A stretch of 64,000 nucleotides of DNA from Phoebastria nigripes (GCA_035582835.1 JAYKAV010000678.1:1519754-1583753); one strand, 5' to 3'; shown: positions 11,441-26,100, counted from the stretch's first letter. The notes: generated from the letters alone by a model not told the origin. Made by a program: numbers and translations.

Positions 11441-12744
11441 ACATATAGCTCTGGAACAAATCTGAACAACAAAAAATGGTTTGTGGGAGTGTTGGTCAAA
11501 CTTAAAACAAAAACTGCTTTCTGAATAGAACATGCCAGCGTTGTCTTTTCAATAAGTCTGATGACTCTGGTGACTAGCTGGAACAAAATAACAACCTTTG
11601 AAAAAATGAAAGTGTCAACAAAAAATGAAATCAGCTGTTACAGTGAGCCACTAATTACACGATTCCTAAGAAAAATAACCTTACTGTATTCTTTGAGCTC
11701 CAAAAAAACACTAGGTGTAGAGGCATCCAAACATTATTTTTCTGAACTTTGTATGTGCATCCCAGATGTTTACACAATTTTTGGGAAGCCTATGATTCAG
11801 TATTGGAGGGAAGTGCCTGTGTGGAACAAACTGACATACTCATTTTTTATCCAGTTTTCACATTGGCATTGAGCAAGTGGTAGTTCTTCAGACTTTCAGT
11901 TCTTAGAAATTTCTGTGAAACCATAAGCCTTTCTTTTTTTCTGAAGTTTTTGCCTAGTCGCTGTTTGATATTAGCTTGTTCCAGGGTCACAGGAAGGGGG
12001 TAGGAGATTTCTCACTACGGTCCCGCTCACTGTGGGAGTGGTCCTTGGATCAGATCCTCTGCTGCATATCTTCTCCATTTACATCAGCCACATCTGTCAC
12101 AGCTCCGAAGTCTCCTCTTACAGTGTCTTTCCCTCATTTCCATCTTCTCCTGTAATTTTGAATCCCTACCCTTTGATTTAAGCATAAAAGTTGTGGGAGT
12201 TTTATGTTGTGGGTTTCTTAACTCTATGCTCTGTTACATCCAGTCCCACTTCTAATCAAATTGAATCCAGTTGGTAAGTCACATGTGAAAGCTAACTCCT
12301 GCAGCTTTTCAGTCTGGTGCTCTTCAGTGTCACCTTACATAACCAAAGTACGTTTATAATGCAGGAGTACAGGATCTAGCCTTTGTTTCTTACAGGACAC
12401 TGTGCTAATCTGACCCAAGATTGAAATTCTGCATGCAGCAGCCCTTCATCCTCCAAACAGCTCCAGTCAGACAGGCTATATGAAGCAAATTCAGCCTAAT
12501 AACAGAGGTGCTCCTCACATCAATTGTTTTGGCCTCTTGAGTAATCAGTTGCTACTGGTCATACTTTTGCATATTCTTTCCCACAAAATTGACTTCCGTG
12601 GACAACATAAATGACTGGGGACTAAGAGCAGAAGTGTTTCTTCTTTTTAGTACTTTGGACATTACTGCCTTCAACACAATTATGTCCAGCTACATTTATG
12701 TCTTAGATTCTTGAAACCTGCGTCCCTGGGTTCAGTGGAATCCA
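11441..12744. other. Unique DNA, no gene seen
   Basis: Short open frames only. The stretch 12040-12105 (ggatcagatcctc ... tttacatcagc) resembles an ancient amniote repeat that recurs weakly elsewhere in the window, but the match is poor. Nothing else was recognised. Confidence 0.5.
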
Positions 12745-12870
12745 AAGGTTCGTGATTCAGTGGAGACTGGAATTAAATCCCTTGCTTGGCCATTGGCTTT
12801 CTGTGTAACCTTGGATTACAGGATGAGTCACCCCGTTTCTCTGTGCTTCCATTCCTTCAAATACAGTGGG
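12745..12870 (+). repeat. MIR-like SINE remnant
   Basis: The order of short blocks follows the MIR/CORE-SINE body: an aatccct-type block, then ctgtgtaaccttgg, then gagtcacccc, then tctctgtgcttc, then tacagtgggga. Similarity is patchy, as expected of a very old SINE. It directly precedes a CR1 fragment. Confidence 0.6.
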
Positions 12871-12929
12871 GAAAACAGTCCACAGAAATCACAGGACAAC
12901 GGAGGCTGGCAGGAGGGGAGTTCTCCAGT

Positions 12930-13340
12930 CCCAGCCCCTGCCTAGAGCAAGCTCAGCCGTGGGCTCAGACTGGGCTGCTCAGGGCTTTACCCAGTCAGGG
13001 CATGAAACCCCCCAAGGTGGAGACAGCCCAACCTCCCTGGGCCCCAGCCCCACTGCTGGGCTGTCCTCATGGGGAAGAGGTTTCTCCTTACCTCCAGCCT
13101 GAGCCTCCCATGTTTCAGCTTGTGCTGCTGCCTCTCGCTCTCCCACCACGCACCGCTGTGAAGAGCCCAGCTGCGTCTCCTCCATCCCCTCCAGCCAATG
13201 CCGGGGATGCTGCTGGGTGCCCCCAAAGCTGTACCTTCTCCCAGCTGAACAAGCCCTGGTCCCGCAGCCTCTCCTTGCAGGACAAGGGCTCCAGCCCCAC
13301 CCCCTCAGTGGCATCCCCTCATCTCCCACCAGTTCTGTCT
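12930..13340 (-). mobile_element. GC-rich CR1 3'-region fragment
   Basis: Read as the reverse of a CR1 3' part, the order is preserved. A gctgctcagggc/ccagtcaggg block is at about 12975-13000. It is followed by an aaggtggagacag/cctccctggg block, catggggaagaggtttctcc near 13070, ctccagcctgagcctccc, and cccagctgaacaagccc near 13240. The G+C is much higher than the surroundings, like some CR1 subfamilies. Neither the 3' octamers nor the RT core is present. Long frames here (12786-13355 plus, 12979-13329 minus) result from low stop-codon density in GC-rich DNA. Confidence 0.75.
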
Positions 13341-16300
13341 ACATTGAAAAGGTAGCATGGCAGTTGATGTAATAAAAACAGCAGATGGTTAGATGTTACG
13401 GTGATAAAGGACATAAGATGTCTAGGATGGAAAGAATTTGCCAGACATAAAAGTGGCAATAATGACACAGTTATCACAGACATTATAGTCTCATGCTCCA
13501 CAAAAGTGACCTGAATACCACCAGCTTGTTTAATTATACTCCCTAGTGGAAGAAAAAAGAGGATATGTTTCTTCTAAAACGTATTCAAACAGATTTTATA
13601 TTTGGTATTCAGTAAGGATTTCTTCCTTACTGTATCAATACTTTTCTTCAAGGTGATCCAAGAATACATAAATGTCTTATAAAAGAAAGGAATAGCAATG
13701 GTGGACATGAGTTTTTTTTTCCCTAACCAGTGCTGTGCCTTATTAATATGTTTACCAAGTGACCTTGCTCGACAGATAATTCCTTATGGTGAGTCACGTT
13801 ATTTTTCTCACTGACATATGAGCACTCAAAAAAGGATGAAGGCCAAAGCATATGTGCAGCACTCAAATACCGCACAAACCTTATTTCAAGAGCTTAATTG
13901 AAACTAAATGAGTTTGCAGTCATGGTGCTGTCCTCTGCATTTGGGTTAATCTAACCCCCAGTGGGGGGGTACTGCCTCACACACCCTTTTGAGGGGATTC
14001 CTCAGCTGCCTCACTCTGGCTGAATCTTCAAGCACATCCCTTCGAGGAGGAGAACCCTTCTCTTCCTCACCCACTTCAAAAAATTCCCCCCAGCAAACAA
14101 ACAAACCCTAGCCCTTTCCTTCTCTCTCTCCCACCCCCAGCTACCACAAATGTCATGACAGGTTTGAGGAGACATTTGTTTGCAGTGACTGAGTGCTCCT
14201 CGTTAGAAAGGAACCCTTTGCCATCTGGGTTCGGTCTCTCCATTTGGGGTCTGGAGCTTTTCAGTGCTGGAGATGAATAGTGAAGTATAATATGTGTTGG
14301 ATATTGTGGCTAGAATGCAAACATTTTTCAGTTACATTTTGAGGAATTTGAGTCCAACCGCAGTCCCAGAGCACAACAATGAGAAAACTCTTTCCAGTTG
14401 CACTACTGTATGCAGTAACCCAACTGCACAGTGCTTTGACAGCCCTGTGACTCTCGTTCTCAACCTTGTGTTGGTGCTGGATGCTTGCCACTGGAAATAG
14501 AAATGCAACTTTATCACTTGACTCCAGGAAAATTCTCCCCTGTGCCATATGGGGAACATATACAGGACCAGCTGGGGAAGCTCCTGTTCGGAGGCAAGAG
14601 AATGCCTTGATACAGCACAAGACAGGTGGGGAACAGGAGCTGCGAGAAAAAGAGCACAAAAGGAAAAGGTAACGGATTTATTTCTGAACACAATGAAGGG
14701 GGTAGGACACAAAAGAAAACGACAACAAATTAATGGGCATTCTGAAATGTCCGGATATAAAACATCTGACACCAGTTTGTACAAAGACTTCAAGTCCAGA
14801 TATAGAAAGGAATTGTAGGAAAGAAATAGAAAATCTCAGTAATAGATTTGTAGAAACCGGAGGTGGCAGATGCTCTGGAGCTCACCCAGCCTATTTTCCT
14901 GGGCAGTGGGACCATTCTCTTTTCAAACATTCCTTACATTTCAAACAGAAATTAAGGTGAAAGGTGGATTTGACCCACTCAGCCTGTTTACCTTGTCCTT
15001 TCTGGAAGCAGAAAAAGGGTGGTGGGAGAAGCCTTTGCTACCTCTGAGTACCTCTGGAGGGTCTTCAGGGGCAAGAGCATGGTTCCAGCTCACGTGGCTG
15101 CTTGCCAGATTCATCAGTGGGTCCTGGGAGTTGTTCACAGATAATTTTGTTCTGGACCTCCTTACCTGGCCATAACAGAGGAACAGCACTATTGTGCTTC
15201 AACAAGGTTATGCAAAAAGCAAGGGGTAGGAAAAGAGAGGAGCTCTGGAGTAGGGTAGGGTTTAGGCCCTTCATCAGTACCTGATTTCTGTAATGTGGGC
15301 ATATACAGACTGTCCTGGTGCTGCTTTCTTTGATGTCCTCTCCACTCCCTATTTTCAACCGCCTTCAAAGTTTTCATCCTGCGCTTCAAGACTTCTGCCA
15401 GCTGTTCCCATCATCTGCCTCTTATCAGGCTTCCTGTGTTGAGGTGGATGATTGTTTTTCTGTGGGTACCCTCAGTTGGTCCTGGTCACACTGAATCTGA
15501 AAGCGGAGGGAGCTGGTGTAGCCCCACTACTATTCATGAAGTTGCAAGGAAGGGAAACACCTTAAATTTGGCCTCGTTAACAGAAACAGACAGTGACTGA
15601 TGTTTTGAATGAAGGAAAATTAGGACATTCAAAGTCAGGAATTATAGTATCATATGAAACTTTAATTAAGAACACATATTGCAACATTCATAATAAAACT
15701 GTGGGAGTTGGCAAGGCTGGTTGGATATACCAGCAGCTTATATCCCTCGCAGTATAATAGTTGGCAGCAAACAGAGAAGAATCACAGAGCAGGGCACATA
15801 GGCTCCTGAAGTGAAGCACTGAGGGGTTTCAGTCTGTGGCTATGGGTACCAAGTTGCACAGAAAGACTTCTAGGCCTGAAAGCTTTTGTATGGGTGGGCA
15901 GGTGGAAGAAGAGGAGACAGATATTCTGAGATGGAGAGGTTGCCTGATACAAAGTGAAATGCAGAGAATACTTTACAGGTTAATAGTTGCTCATAGGTGT
16001 TCCATGGAAATAATTCTAGTCTGGCTTCAAAACCAGCTCAGTGTTCAGCCTTCAAGTCTGTTTTCCCAGGTTGCAGTTGTTAGCTTGTAAACAGGGGACA
16101 CCATGAGGTTATCCTGCAGATATAGCTTATCAGTGAGTGTGTTTGGTGTAATCCTTGTGTCTCATCACTTGAAAGCTTACCTCTACTTCTTCTCTGATAT
16201 ATACTATCAAATGCTATACTATGGAACAGTTTCTTTCTAAGCTGTCACCAATTTAAAGTGAGTTTTCCAATGTAAAGTCTACAACATTTCTGTATTCACT

Positions 16301-19300
16301 TTTATGTAATCAGGCTTCGGATTATATATAGAAACGGAGATACTCACAGAAATCAGATTCTGAATTCACGTAAGACACAATTGATGATAGACATGTAGGT
16401 GTGTTCATCCAGTCAAAGAACAGCATCAGCATTTTATAGTGCATCCTAACAAATACAGCTGATGAGCTTGAGTTGTACTGCATAAATAAAGTTCATCTGT
16501 AAACCCCTTAACCCTTCTCTCCCCTCTCCTCACCTAGCTTAAGGAAGTCTAAATTTCTAAATTTATATAACTGGTTGAAAATGGTTCAATTGATTTGAGA
16601 ATTTTTAAAAACTGCTTATTCAAACTCTAGACATGAAGGCATTGATTTGTTTCATTCAGCCTTTATTTTGATGTTATCCATTGCATTTAGAAGAAATACT
16701 CCTGTTTTACATTGGCCTCAAGTAACAGCATGAAAGTGAAAAAGTTATATTGGTTATTTTCCAGAAAGCAATTCAGGCATCTGAATGTTAATTTCTTTAG
16801 CATTCAGGTTTAGACTCAATACAGCAGATTATTTTCAGTGGGTCTGAAGTGTTTCACACATAAAGACACAGAAAATAATTTTGTGCATTTGCATTGCTGG
16901 CCATATCTATAGATTTTCACCTATCAGTGTGTAAGAATATTTGCTCATACAAACAGGAGATTATTCCTAATACAACATTTCTGGAATTCACATTAGTCAT
17001 TAAAAAATCAGCCTGCTTAATGGAAGTTTGGGAGAAGAAGTGAATATGAAGGGGAAAAAAAATTAAAGATTATATTGAGCAACAGTGAATTATAGGCCTA
17101 CTTAGACATATGCACACGAGCTAGAGGATGAAACTTTTGTAATTTTTCAGCTCATTTAATCTGAAAGGCCCACATACTGAGTTACATAGCCAGAGTTAAC
17201 ATCTGCAGTTTGGTTGGTACATGCATTTGCTGCTGGCATTAGCCCTGTGACCACAGTAGCTTCTATTGCTCAGCTCTTTTAGTGGCTTGGCATCTTTCAT
17301 ATTCCCTCAGGCTCTATGGTAGAGCAAGCGGACACCCACACTGGACGCCAAGAGAGTCATCTTAATGAATGACATATTACGAGCCTTGTGAAAGTAATTT
17401 GCTTTGCTCCATGGTGTAGTTGGCTAACTTCCTATTACTGAAGGTTCAGGCTAAATCCAGCACTAAAGCTATGCAAATTCTTGCCTTTTGGGCAACATAT
17501 CACAGAAACAAGTCTTATTCAAAGTAATTCTTGCCTTTGTTTTCTAGAAGGAAACTTAAATGTTACACTGGCTTGGGGAACAGTTATCTACTATCCCATG
17601 TTACACGTAATGAATTCAGATCTAAAGACTTGGCATTTTTATAGCAAGCTATACCTTTTACAAAATGTACAACAAAGATTCTGATAAAATCTTATTTTCT
17701 GGCCTATGATTTGATGAGGACCTCTATTAGCTGTCAGACACTGACAATTAAGGAGCTGAGAGCACCGGGCAGGCAGGTCACCCTTCCTTCAGCCTATGCC
17801 TTACTTTCCCTTTCCCTCTTCACAGAGCATCATCTGAATACATTAATTCTGTGACGTTCACAAATATGTGTCCTGTAGGCACTCATGACTTCCACAGCTA
17901 AGACTGAGTAATATTTTCTGCTCCAAACTCCTGTTTCACTCACTTACTACTTTGATGAAACATTCATGTGGTAGCTTTTCTAGCTTTGCCTGAAAAATCT
18001 GCCTGCTGCCTTTGCTCCCCGGCCCCTGATTCTTCAAAAAACACACGCTTCAGAAGGGAGAGCTATATGTATATAGAAGAAACCACTTTTTTCTGTCACG
18101 AACATTAGGCATGGAAACAGTCTCTGTGGAAGGGCCAGGGGGGCTTGAAGATAAAAATGGGCTTTGATTTGACTGAACTCTGAAGCTCTGAGAATAGCAT
18201 TCAGCATTGCTCGTTGTGTGCACGATTCCCAGTCAGCTCACACTGTGTGCATCTGAGAAGTGCTGAGCTGTGCCTACATGTGAAGCCAATTTAGCTGGGT
18301 AGTGAAAGTGTAAAGAAGTTCTGTGTGGCGGAGCCAGGACCTTCATCTTGTTCATTCCTGAGGGCATGGTAGGAAAGACTGCTTCACCCTTCAGGCTAAA
18401 TTGTACCCAGGCTCTGACTTGGAGGTATCATGATGCAAAAGAAGTTATTTTTTACTTTACTTTGGAGTAAAAGTTTCTCCTTCATTTAACTCTGTAGTTT
18501 AAACTTGCGTTAAAACTGAAGTTCAAACATCACAGAATTGCTGTCCTACTGTTACTGTTGTGGTGATAATTGTAAGATTTGTTGAAGCTCATGCATGGTT
18601 AAAATGTCATTATTCTCTTAATTGTGAAAGTTTTTTTAATGCCATGCTTCCCTTCCCCCCCTACCGCAACACAGGTTTTCTGAAGCATGTTTATTCAAAG
18701 TCATGTTAAATAACTTGACTCTCTGGCACCCAATTTAACGGGAAAAGGATTTATCCTTGAACTTTTGAGCAGATGAGTGGACAAGAACGGGAAACAAGTA
18801 AGGCAAGGACTAATCAGTACCCTTGAAATAGTAACCACATCTAACCACTAACCACATCTCTGCCGTTAAAGGGGTTAGAGTATTCTGGAGGAAGGACAGA
18901 AGTAGGGGTGATGTTGACCCCATGCTTCACAAAATAATTCTGACTCAGTCCTGTGGCGCCCTTCTGGGATTCATTGCTGATTCCACAGGCATAGCGTTAA
19001 GGTAAGCATTCAGTTTGGAGGGAGGGTAGTTAACAGCCCTTTCAAGAATAACATGAAGTGACCGTAATTGTGCCATGCCGTCAGCTGCCAGCAAGAGTTT
19101 CAATACAGAGTACTACAAAAGAGTGTTGTATGCACCTCAGTAAAATAACTTGTGCACTCATTGAAGAAATAATGAATGGGCATCAGCGGGTCCAATATTC
19201 ACAAATGCATGGTGGTGGAAGAAAGACACTGCTTTTCTTGTAACTCAGATTTATTTTTTAGAAAAAAGTAGATTTGGTTCAGCTTTCCCCACTGTTACAT

Positions 19301-22300
19301 GACATAGCCATTTTTTAATATGGACTTAGTAATATTATAAGGGGCCATAAAATCAAAACTATGTAAATATTAGTAGTGCTGAAACCATTTTGACCTAGGA
19401 GCTGCCTGTAGTTTAGCTGTATCACTAATATACAAGGATCTGAATGGAGACATATGGTCATCATCAGCTTGGGTATTTAATTTTGAGATGACACTTCTAT
19501 TAATCCATCTGAAAAGGGGGAAGCTACCATATAACTGGTTGCAATTAGCCAAACCACAATTTTCTCTAACCAATTCACTCTAAACCAAAAGCCAAAATGG
19601 CATTTCAGGATTACAACATCACTCCCAGATTTGCATCTCCTGATGAATTCCCAAGGTTAAGATTCAAGCCATACTGTAAAACCAACCCTCAATTATACAT
19701 TTTTAGAGAAGATCAGTGGCAGGTGGTGCCTGCTATAAAAGCCTCATTAAAACACCTTCTGTTTGAATATCACAAAAGGGAGTAACCAGATGGAGGCACA
19801 GCTCCACATGGTAGCCTTACCTCAAATGAGAGTTTCACCTGACACTTTGGGGACAGCAGATTTTTTTTTTCCTCCAACTAACAAGCCACTGAGGTTCAAG
19901 AGAGGATATATTAGGATAAATTGCACTTGATCACTAATCCATTGTAATGCCATATGCTAAAGGCGTTGTTCATTGTCAAGCCTAGAGACAGGTATGGCCC
20001 CTCTGGTAATGTAAACTGTCCCCATTTCCACGCAGCTAATCTAATTTCACCTCCTTACAGACCTCAGATTCCAGTAAAGATACTTAACTCTTCCTGCTTT
20101 GTCTCCTGATGCATTTTTGAATGGTAGCAAATCTGATATAGAAGCTAATGATGCTGAAACCTGCTGACAAATTGGAAAATGATTTTTCCTGGTGCTGGTT
20201 GCTGAAATGAGCAAAATATTGAAAGGGTATTTACTCTATTGTGTGCTCAGCCTGTTGATTCAAAGAGCCAGTTCTTCCCTCATCAGTCGCACAGTTTAAC
20301 TTCTCACACCTCCTCCCCCTGCTAGTCCCCAAACACATTCGGAGAATATGTGATTTACTAGATGAGAACAATTGGCAGGCTAAACCATGTGAGTAAAGTT
20401 TATGTTTCTTAGAGGAGGCGTTGTCACCTTGTGCAGCCCTTGGAGTGGGAGGATTTTTTCAGTAGCTTGGCTTTGGGATTGATCCAAACCATTAAGTGCC
20501 AAACAGTGTAACCAGAGCATTTTTCATAGTTCTGTTGTGTGTTTTGTGTTAAGCTACTTTAAAAATTGCCACCCACCAAGCCTGTTTCTTAAATCAAGGA
20601 GGTCATTCTTATTTAATATGTAGTGTGTGTATTTGTGAGAGGCAGAAGGAAGGCAGATAGGTGCATTGAATTCACATATTTTTTACCAAGTGATAGGTAG
20701 CATCCTATGTCCCAGAAGCAAAAAAACTGTAGTTTTTTGTAGTAACTGTACTAACTATTCAGGGCCAAAATATGTTTTCAAACTAATCTGATTTGAGGGC
20801 TGGTCTACTCAAATTGAGAGCGTAAGAAGTGAGTCAGGGTTTTGGTGTATAACATCTCATCTTGTGCTACCTTCTTAAGTCTACTCTATACTTACAAAAT
20901 GCCTTCTATTCCAGAAGGGACTCCCAAGTGTGTTGCCAGCTGTATGCACTTAAAGATCAATTCAGCCACCACTGAAATGCAACCATCTCTGGGGTGGAAC
21001 ACAGCAACTACTCCATTCCAGAAAAAGCAAAACACTGTTTTTAGGAGGAGGAAGTAAAAAAAAACTGCTCCAACTGCAGTTCCAAGGGAAATTATGCTGG
21101 CAGAGTATAATTACCCTTGTTGAAAGTTGGCCAAGACACTGGAGTTAACATTCTCCACTCCCGGAAAAGGTGCCAGGGGATCTTTAGCAATCACAGGTGC
21201 TCAAGACCTCAAGTTCGCGATGAGTTCAAAGGGCATTGGCTGACATATGTAACAAAACTTTTCCTCTCCTTTAAGTAGAATGCCAGGTATCTCTGGCATC
21301 TCCTCCCCCCGCAATATCTCTATTACACATAGTGCAAGACGAGGTGATGGAACCTTGCTCCTACCAGTGCAAAGTCATGCAGAAGAACAATACAGCTATC
21401 AGTAGCTAAGGCTATCCATAGGAGAAACAGTTCACCAAAGAGACCAACAGGACCAAATCCACCTAGTGTACCTCCAACATGTTTAATGTAAATTTGGCTT
21501 TCTTTTAAATCAGGATTTTGATGGCATTTCCAAACCAGTACAAACTTGTCATTGTGGTTTCCCACTATCTCTCCTAAAGAAATCCCTTCCAGTTAATTTG
21601 GAATTCACAGTTAATTGGGAATGTGGCCCACAACGTAGGAAGAAGAGAGAAAAAATTAAATGTGGTGACTGAAAAGAGAAGTTACATAAGGTGCAGTAGT
21701 CCCATATTCTCATTCGTTTTCTATCCTGCCTGGGCTTGGACTCAGCAATTGTATGTTACAAATTAATGGAAAGCTAGTCCACGATTATCACTATGTATAC
21801 TGCACGCATATGGGTCTTGATAGATATATGTGTGTACCATCGTATCTATCTATCCAGACAGATGGCTTTTCTTGATCACAGATGAATGGATCTGGCAGAA
21901 TTGTAACAAACAAATGATCTCCAAAACTAAAACCAGACCGATGACTGTGATCATGAATAAAAGTGCTGAGTTCAGTGTATTCTAATTAATTGAGGCAAGT
22001 TATTTAAGGGAGTATAGACTATCCTTGGGTACCCAGGAACAGATTTTGAGATTCATAAAATATTAATGAAATTTAACAAAAAATATATGTAAAAATTGCA
22101 AGTGTGCATTGATTTTCATTAGTATTCATCTGTTTAAAATCTAGACAAGTTAGTAAGGAAGCAGAAAACTGATTTGGGTGATCAGTTGCACAATGGAAAA
22201 AAAGCACCCATAGCTGTGAATGGTGACTATGTATGCAGTTTTTGCCTTCTGAAGGTGAGATGGGGCATGACATACCCTAGGTATTTTAGTAACCATCTTT

Positions 22301-22604
22301 CTTGTAGACTGAGTGCTTTGAAAAACTGTTACGTAATCCTTGTTATAAGCTGCTTAGCAGTGCCCTTCCTGGCTACGTGTTATATTCCTGGAAAGTGAAA
22401 AGAATTTCAGAGAAGTTGCAGATGGCCATTATTCCTCTTGTTGAAGGAATGTGATGCACAAGAGAATTATCTCAAAGCACCAGTTGTGCCTTTATAATAT
22501 TTCTGAAAATTTTGTTGAGACCGAAGAGACAAGATCTTGTGGACCTGATGGTGACTCCAGTTTTGAAGTTAGACAAATTAGAACTGTAGCAGGTCATTTT
22601 CTGC
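13341..22604. other. Long unique stretch, no gene seen
   Basis: About 9 kb with many short frames, none with a known domain. Pyrimidine-rich stretches occur near 14055-14145. A minus-strand frame at 21323-21565 has a hydrophobic middle but no homologue I recognise. No clear transposon boundary was seen. Very old, unrecognisable repeats may be present. Confidence 0.5.
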
Positions 22605-23128
22605 CAAGCTGCTTTCTAGCTGGGTGGTGCATTGGGTTGTTTTCCCCCAGTGCAGGACTTCGGGCTTCTCTTTGTTGAACTTCATTAAGTCCTGTTGGCC
22701 CATTTCTCCAGCCTGTCAAGGTCCCTCTGGGTGCCAGCATGACCTGCTGGTATATCAACCACTCCTCCCAGTTTTGTGTCAGCAGCAAACTTGCTGAGGG
22801 TACTTTGTCCCATAATCCAGATCATGAATGAAGATATTAAACAGGATTGGACCCAGCACTGACCCCTGGGGTACACTGCTAGTTCCTGGCCTCCAGCTAG
22901 ACTTTGTTCCTCTGATCACCAACCTCTGGGCCTGGGCGTTCAGCCAGTTTTCAATCCACCTCACTGGATGCTCATTCAGCCTGTACATCAACAGCTTGTC
23001 TACAAGGATCTTATGAGAGACACTGTCAAAGGCCTTACTGAAGTCCATGTAGACAATATCCACCGCTCTCCCCTTGTCTATCACGCTGGTCATTTCATCA
23101 TAGAAGGTTATCAAGTTGGTCAAGCAAG
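22605..23128 (-). mobile_element. Internal CR1 reverse-transcriptase fragment
   Basis: A CR1 piece truncated at both ends, on the minus strand. The 22779-23123 frame shows RT motif A ([14 protein letters not shown]) and motif B ([21 protein letters not shown]). In an overlapping frame (22685-22876) the catalytic box reads FAAD rather than FADD, followed by TKLGG. The left side runs on into the linker region around 22610-22680 and then stops without a 3' UTR or octamers. It differs clearly from the copy at 8036-11440, so it belongs to another subfamily or an older insertion. It cannot be active. Confidence 0.9.
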
Positions 23129-26100
23129 ATCAGAGTTCATGCCACACTGGTGTGGTGGAGAGCTAGAGAAAAGTATATGGACGTGGTTGGTGCTTGCAAA
23201 ACTGTACTGTTATAAAACAATCCTAAAAAATATTATGAGAGTGAAATTAATGCTACTTAAAAGGGAGGTTATTTTGACAAATCTTATGCTTCAAAAGTCA
23301 GATGAGACCTACTTAAATAATTTAATTTGTAGTTAGGGTTTGGATTATTGACCTGTTAAATGATTTCAGATCTTTTCCTTCAACAGAATGAGCTGAGGAT
23401 CTTGAGGGTCCAGGAGAATTTAATTTTTTAATTGGTTAATTTTAAGCAAAAGCAAGAGGAATGTCTGACAGATACTTTATTATTTCCGCATAACAGTTGT
23501 AGAAAATGGTATCAGCCGTACCAAGTATTCCTGTATCAAAAGTAATCTGTAGCTAGATTATTACACTTAATCTGTATTTCAGACTGGAGTCTATAACTGC
23601 TCTTTAACTCAAAATGGGGAAATGCAATAGCCCACATGTGTTAAGCTAATTTTGCAGGGCATAGTGAACCTGGGAAAAAGCTTTGATGTTCTCTTTGCCC
23701 ATACCAGTTTTACTTCTCTCAGTGTTACTAGTAATTGTTTTTACTTCCATTAGAAAGAATTTCAAGACTTTCGCCTTTCCGCACTTCATTTGTGTGCTGT
23801 ACGGTTTTCTACGTTCAACCATTTCTGTAGTTTTTATATGTCTGTTTCTAGACTCTGACCAAAAGATGGGGATAACAACCCATTGGGCTTGGGTTTGGGA
23901 GAATGGAGATGAAAAGGTTTTTGCAGATCCTACCTGATAGTATTTTCATGTCCAGTAGGTACATATCTTTAAGATTACTAAATGTAATTAAAATGAAAAT
24001 AATTGTCCTTTGCAGCAACTATTTGATTGATGGTATTTATATTCTGTGCAACTGATTTCACTGCTTTCACATTTTTATATTCCTGTTTCTGGCATTTTTT
24101 ACTTCTGTGTTCATCCTTTACTCTGATCTTTTACCTTACATCCCCAATAGACAAAGGCATTACAGTTCCAACCACTATGTTAATCCCATTGCAAATAACG
24201 TAATGTTCCTACAAGGGACAGAATTGCAAAATAGCTCTGCCTCCAGGTATTATTTTTTATGTCACCTGAGTTTGAGATAAATAAATCTTGATTTTTATAA
24301 ATGCAGAGAACCTAGGGTTCTCTTTACTTAGTTCTTTTTACTTTATTTGATATTTTTGGTCCTCAAGCATTTATATTAATCCAACACTTGTGAACACCCA
24401 AGCAGATAGGCTACTTTTCATATTTTTGCCAGAAAAATTAATCTTGTGGTCTAGTATCATATGGCAAAACTCTGGCCTTCTACCAATACAAATCAACAGA
24501 CTTCTGTGTCATTATTACTTATGATCCGCCAGGAGGGTGAAACAAATAAATACACATAAACTACATGTTGATAGCCAGTTCTTTTGGATAAATCTTTTGT
24601 ACTGTGAATAAGAAATGAAACTGACGAACTGAAGCCATTGTGTAAAAGGTTTAGATCTAACAAGGGCCTACCTTGGTCTGGTGTCCTGATGCATGTTTGT
24701 ATCCAATGAAGATGCAGCAAACTAAATCACTGGAAAGAATGAATCCACAGCTGATTAGTGCATCACTACCTCTCCTGTATTACTCTTCATCTCCCAAAGC
24801 AGAACACCTGGCTTTGCAGTGACTTGTGCACTCCGTGTTTTTTCACAGCAATCTGGTGAAAGCAAAGGATTGCATTTCTGCTGCTGAAATCATTAGTCAT
24901 ACTACTACATGGGTATAAATAATTGGATTTATTATTTTCTCTAACGCTCAAGTGGAATACTTGTACATATATGTCTGGCAGAAGTATTAATATACTTGTA
25001 TCATTATGCAAATGATAAGCAAAATAAGTTACTGTGTTTTCTCATGTATCTTCTCTTTTTTCTTTTTTTTCCTTGTTTTCTTTTCATGATTCTTTTAAGC
25101 CTCAGATCGGATTTATGTCATACTGGTTGTTTTTTGCAGTAGCCTTATGGCCTTTCATGGCTTTCTGAATTATCCCTCTTTCTGTTTGTTTTGTGTGCTC
25201 TTATTAGGGTTGTTGTTAGCTCCATTCTGATGTTTGTAGTTTTTGGAAATCTGAATCTTTGTTATTTATGTTATCAGCGATCTGACCTGGATTGCCCACA
25301 GCAATGTTCCAACTGTTCTCAGGTCCTCAATTACTAATTATGCAGATGAACAGATTGTGCAAACTCTTTCCTTATGGCCACATTCTGGAGGAGTTGTTTT
25401 TATTAAATTGCTGCTGCACTTGAATTTTAAGTAGGTGCTGGCCAGTTCTTAGTAGTTTTTTTCAGATGTCCTGTAGATGTTTGTTGTAGTAATTTATTAA
25501 CAAGTGATAGTTACACACACACCAAAAAATTCAAACCCATAACATCCAAAAGCGACATGGTTGTAAAAGGAAGTAAAGGACAGAGATTAAAGCCAGATAT
25601 TCAGAGGAGCAACCTCTTCCTGAAGATCACCAGGACAGTGGACAGCCTGCCAGTAGAATACTTGGAGATGTTAACATTAATGAAACAAATTAATCACTAG
25701 TGGGCACTGATTGATGTCATTACACTAGGGATGTTCAGAAAGAATTAACTTTTGAGGTGAAAGAATTCTGCTATGTTAATAATGCTTTACCAATTAGATA
25801 ATGCCCCAGTTTTTGAGGAGCAAGTGAGATTCTGTGCAAGGAAATGATATCTTCATGGATATTGTCATCGATATCTAGTATCATCTTAAGAACACAGAAC
25901 TGACCTCAGCTTGGGTGACAACGCTGGGCTATGGGATTATGGTCATACCCCATCTTTCTTTTTTACTGTGCTACAGTGGTGCCCAGAAGACATATTGCTT
26001 CTGCTTGAATAAAATATGTGTTCCTGTATTCCACAATAATATTGTGCACTCTAGTTGGTCATTTGAAGTCACTTAGTGANTTTGGAGAGTGCAGCACCCT

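Noticed and set aside
12786..13355. 189-codon proline-rich plus-strand frame
   Set aside because: It lies over a GC-rich CR1 fragment and a MIR-like SINE. High GC lowers stop-codon frequency, and the proline/serine bias follows from this.
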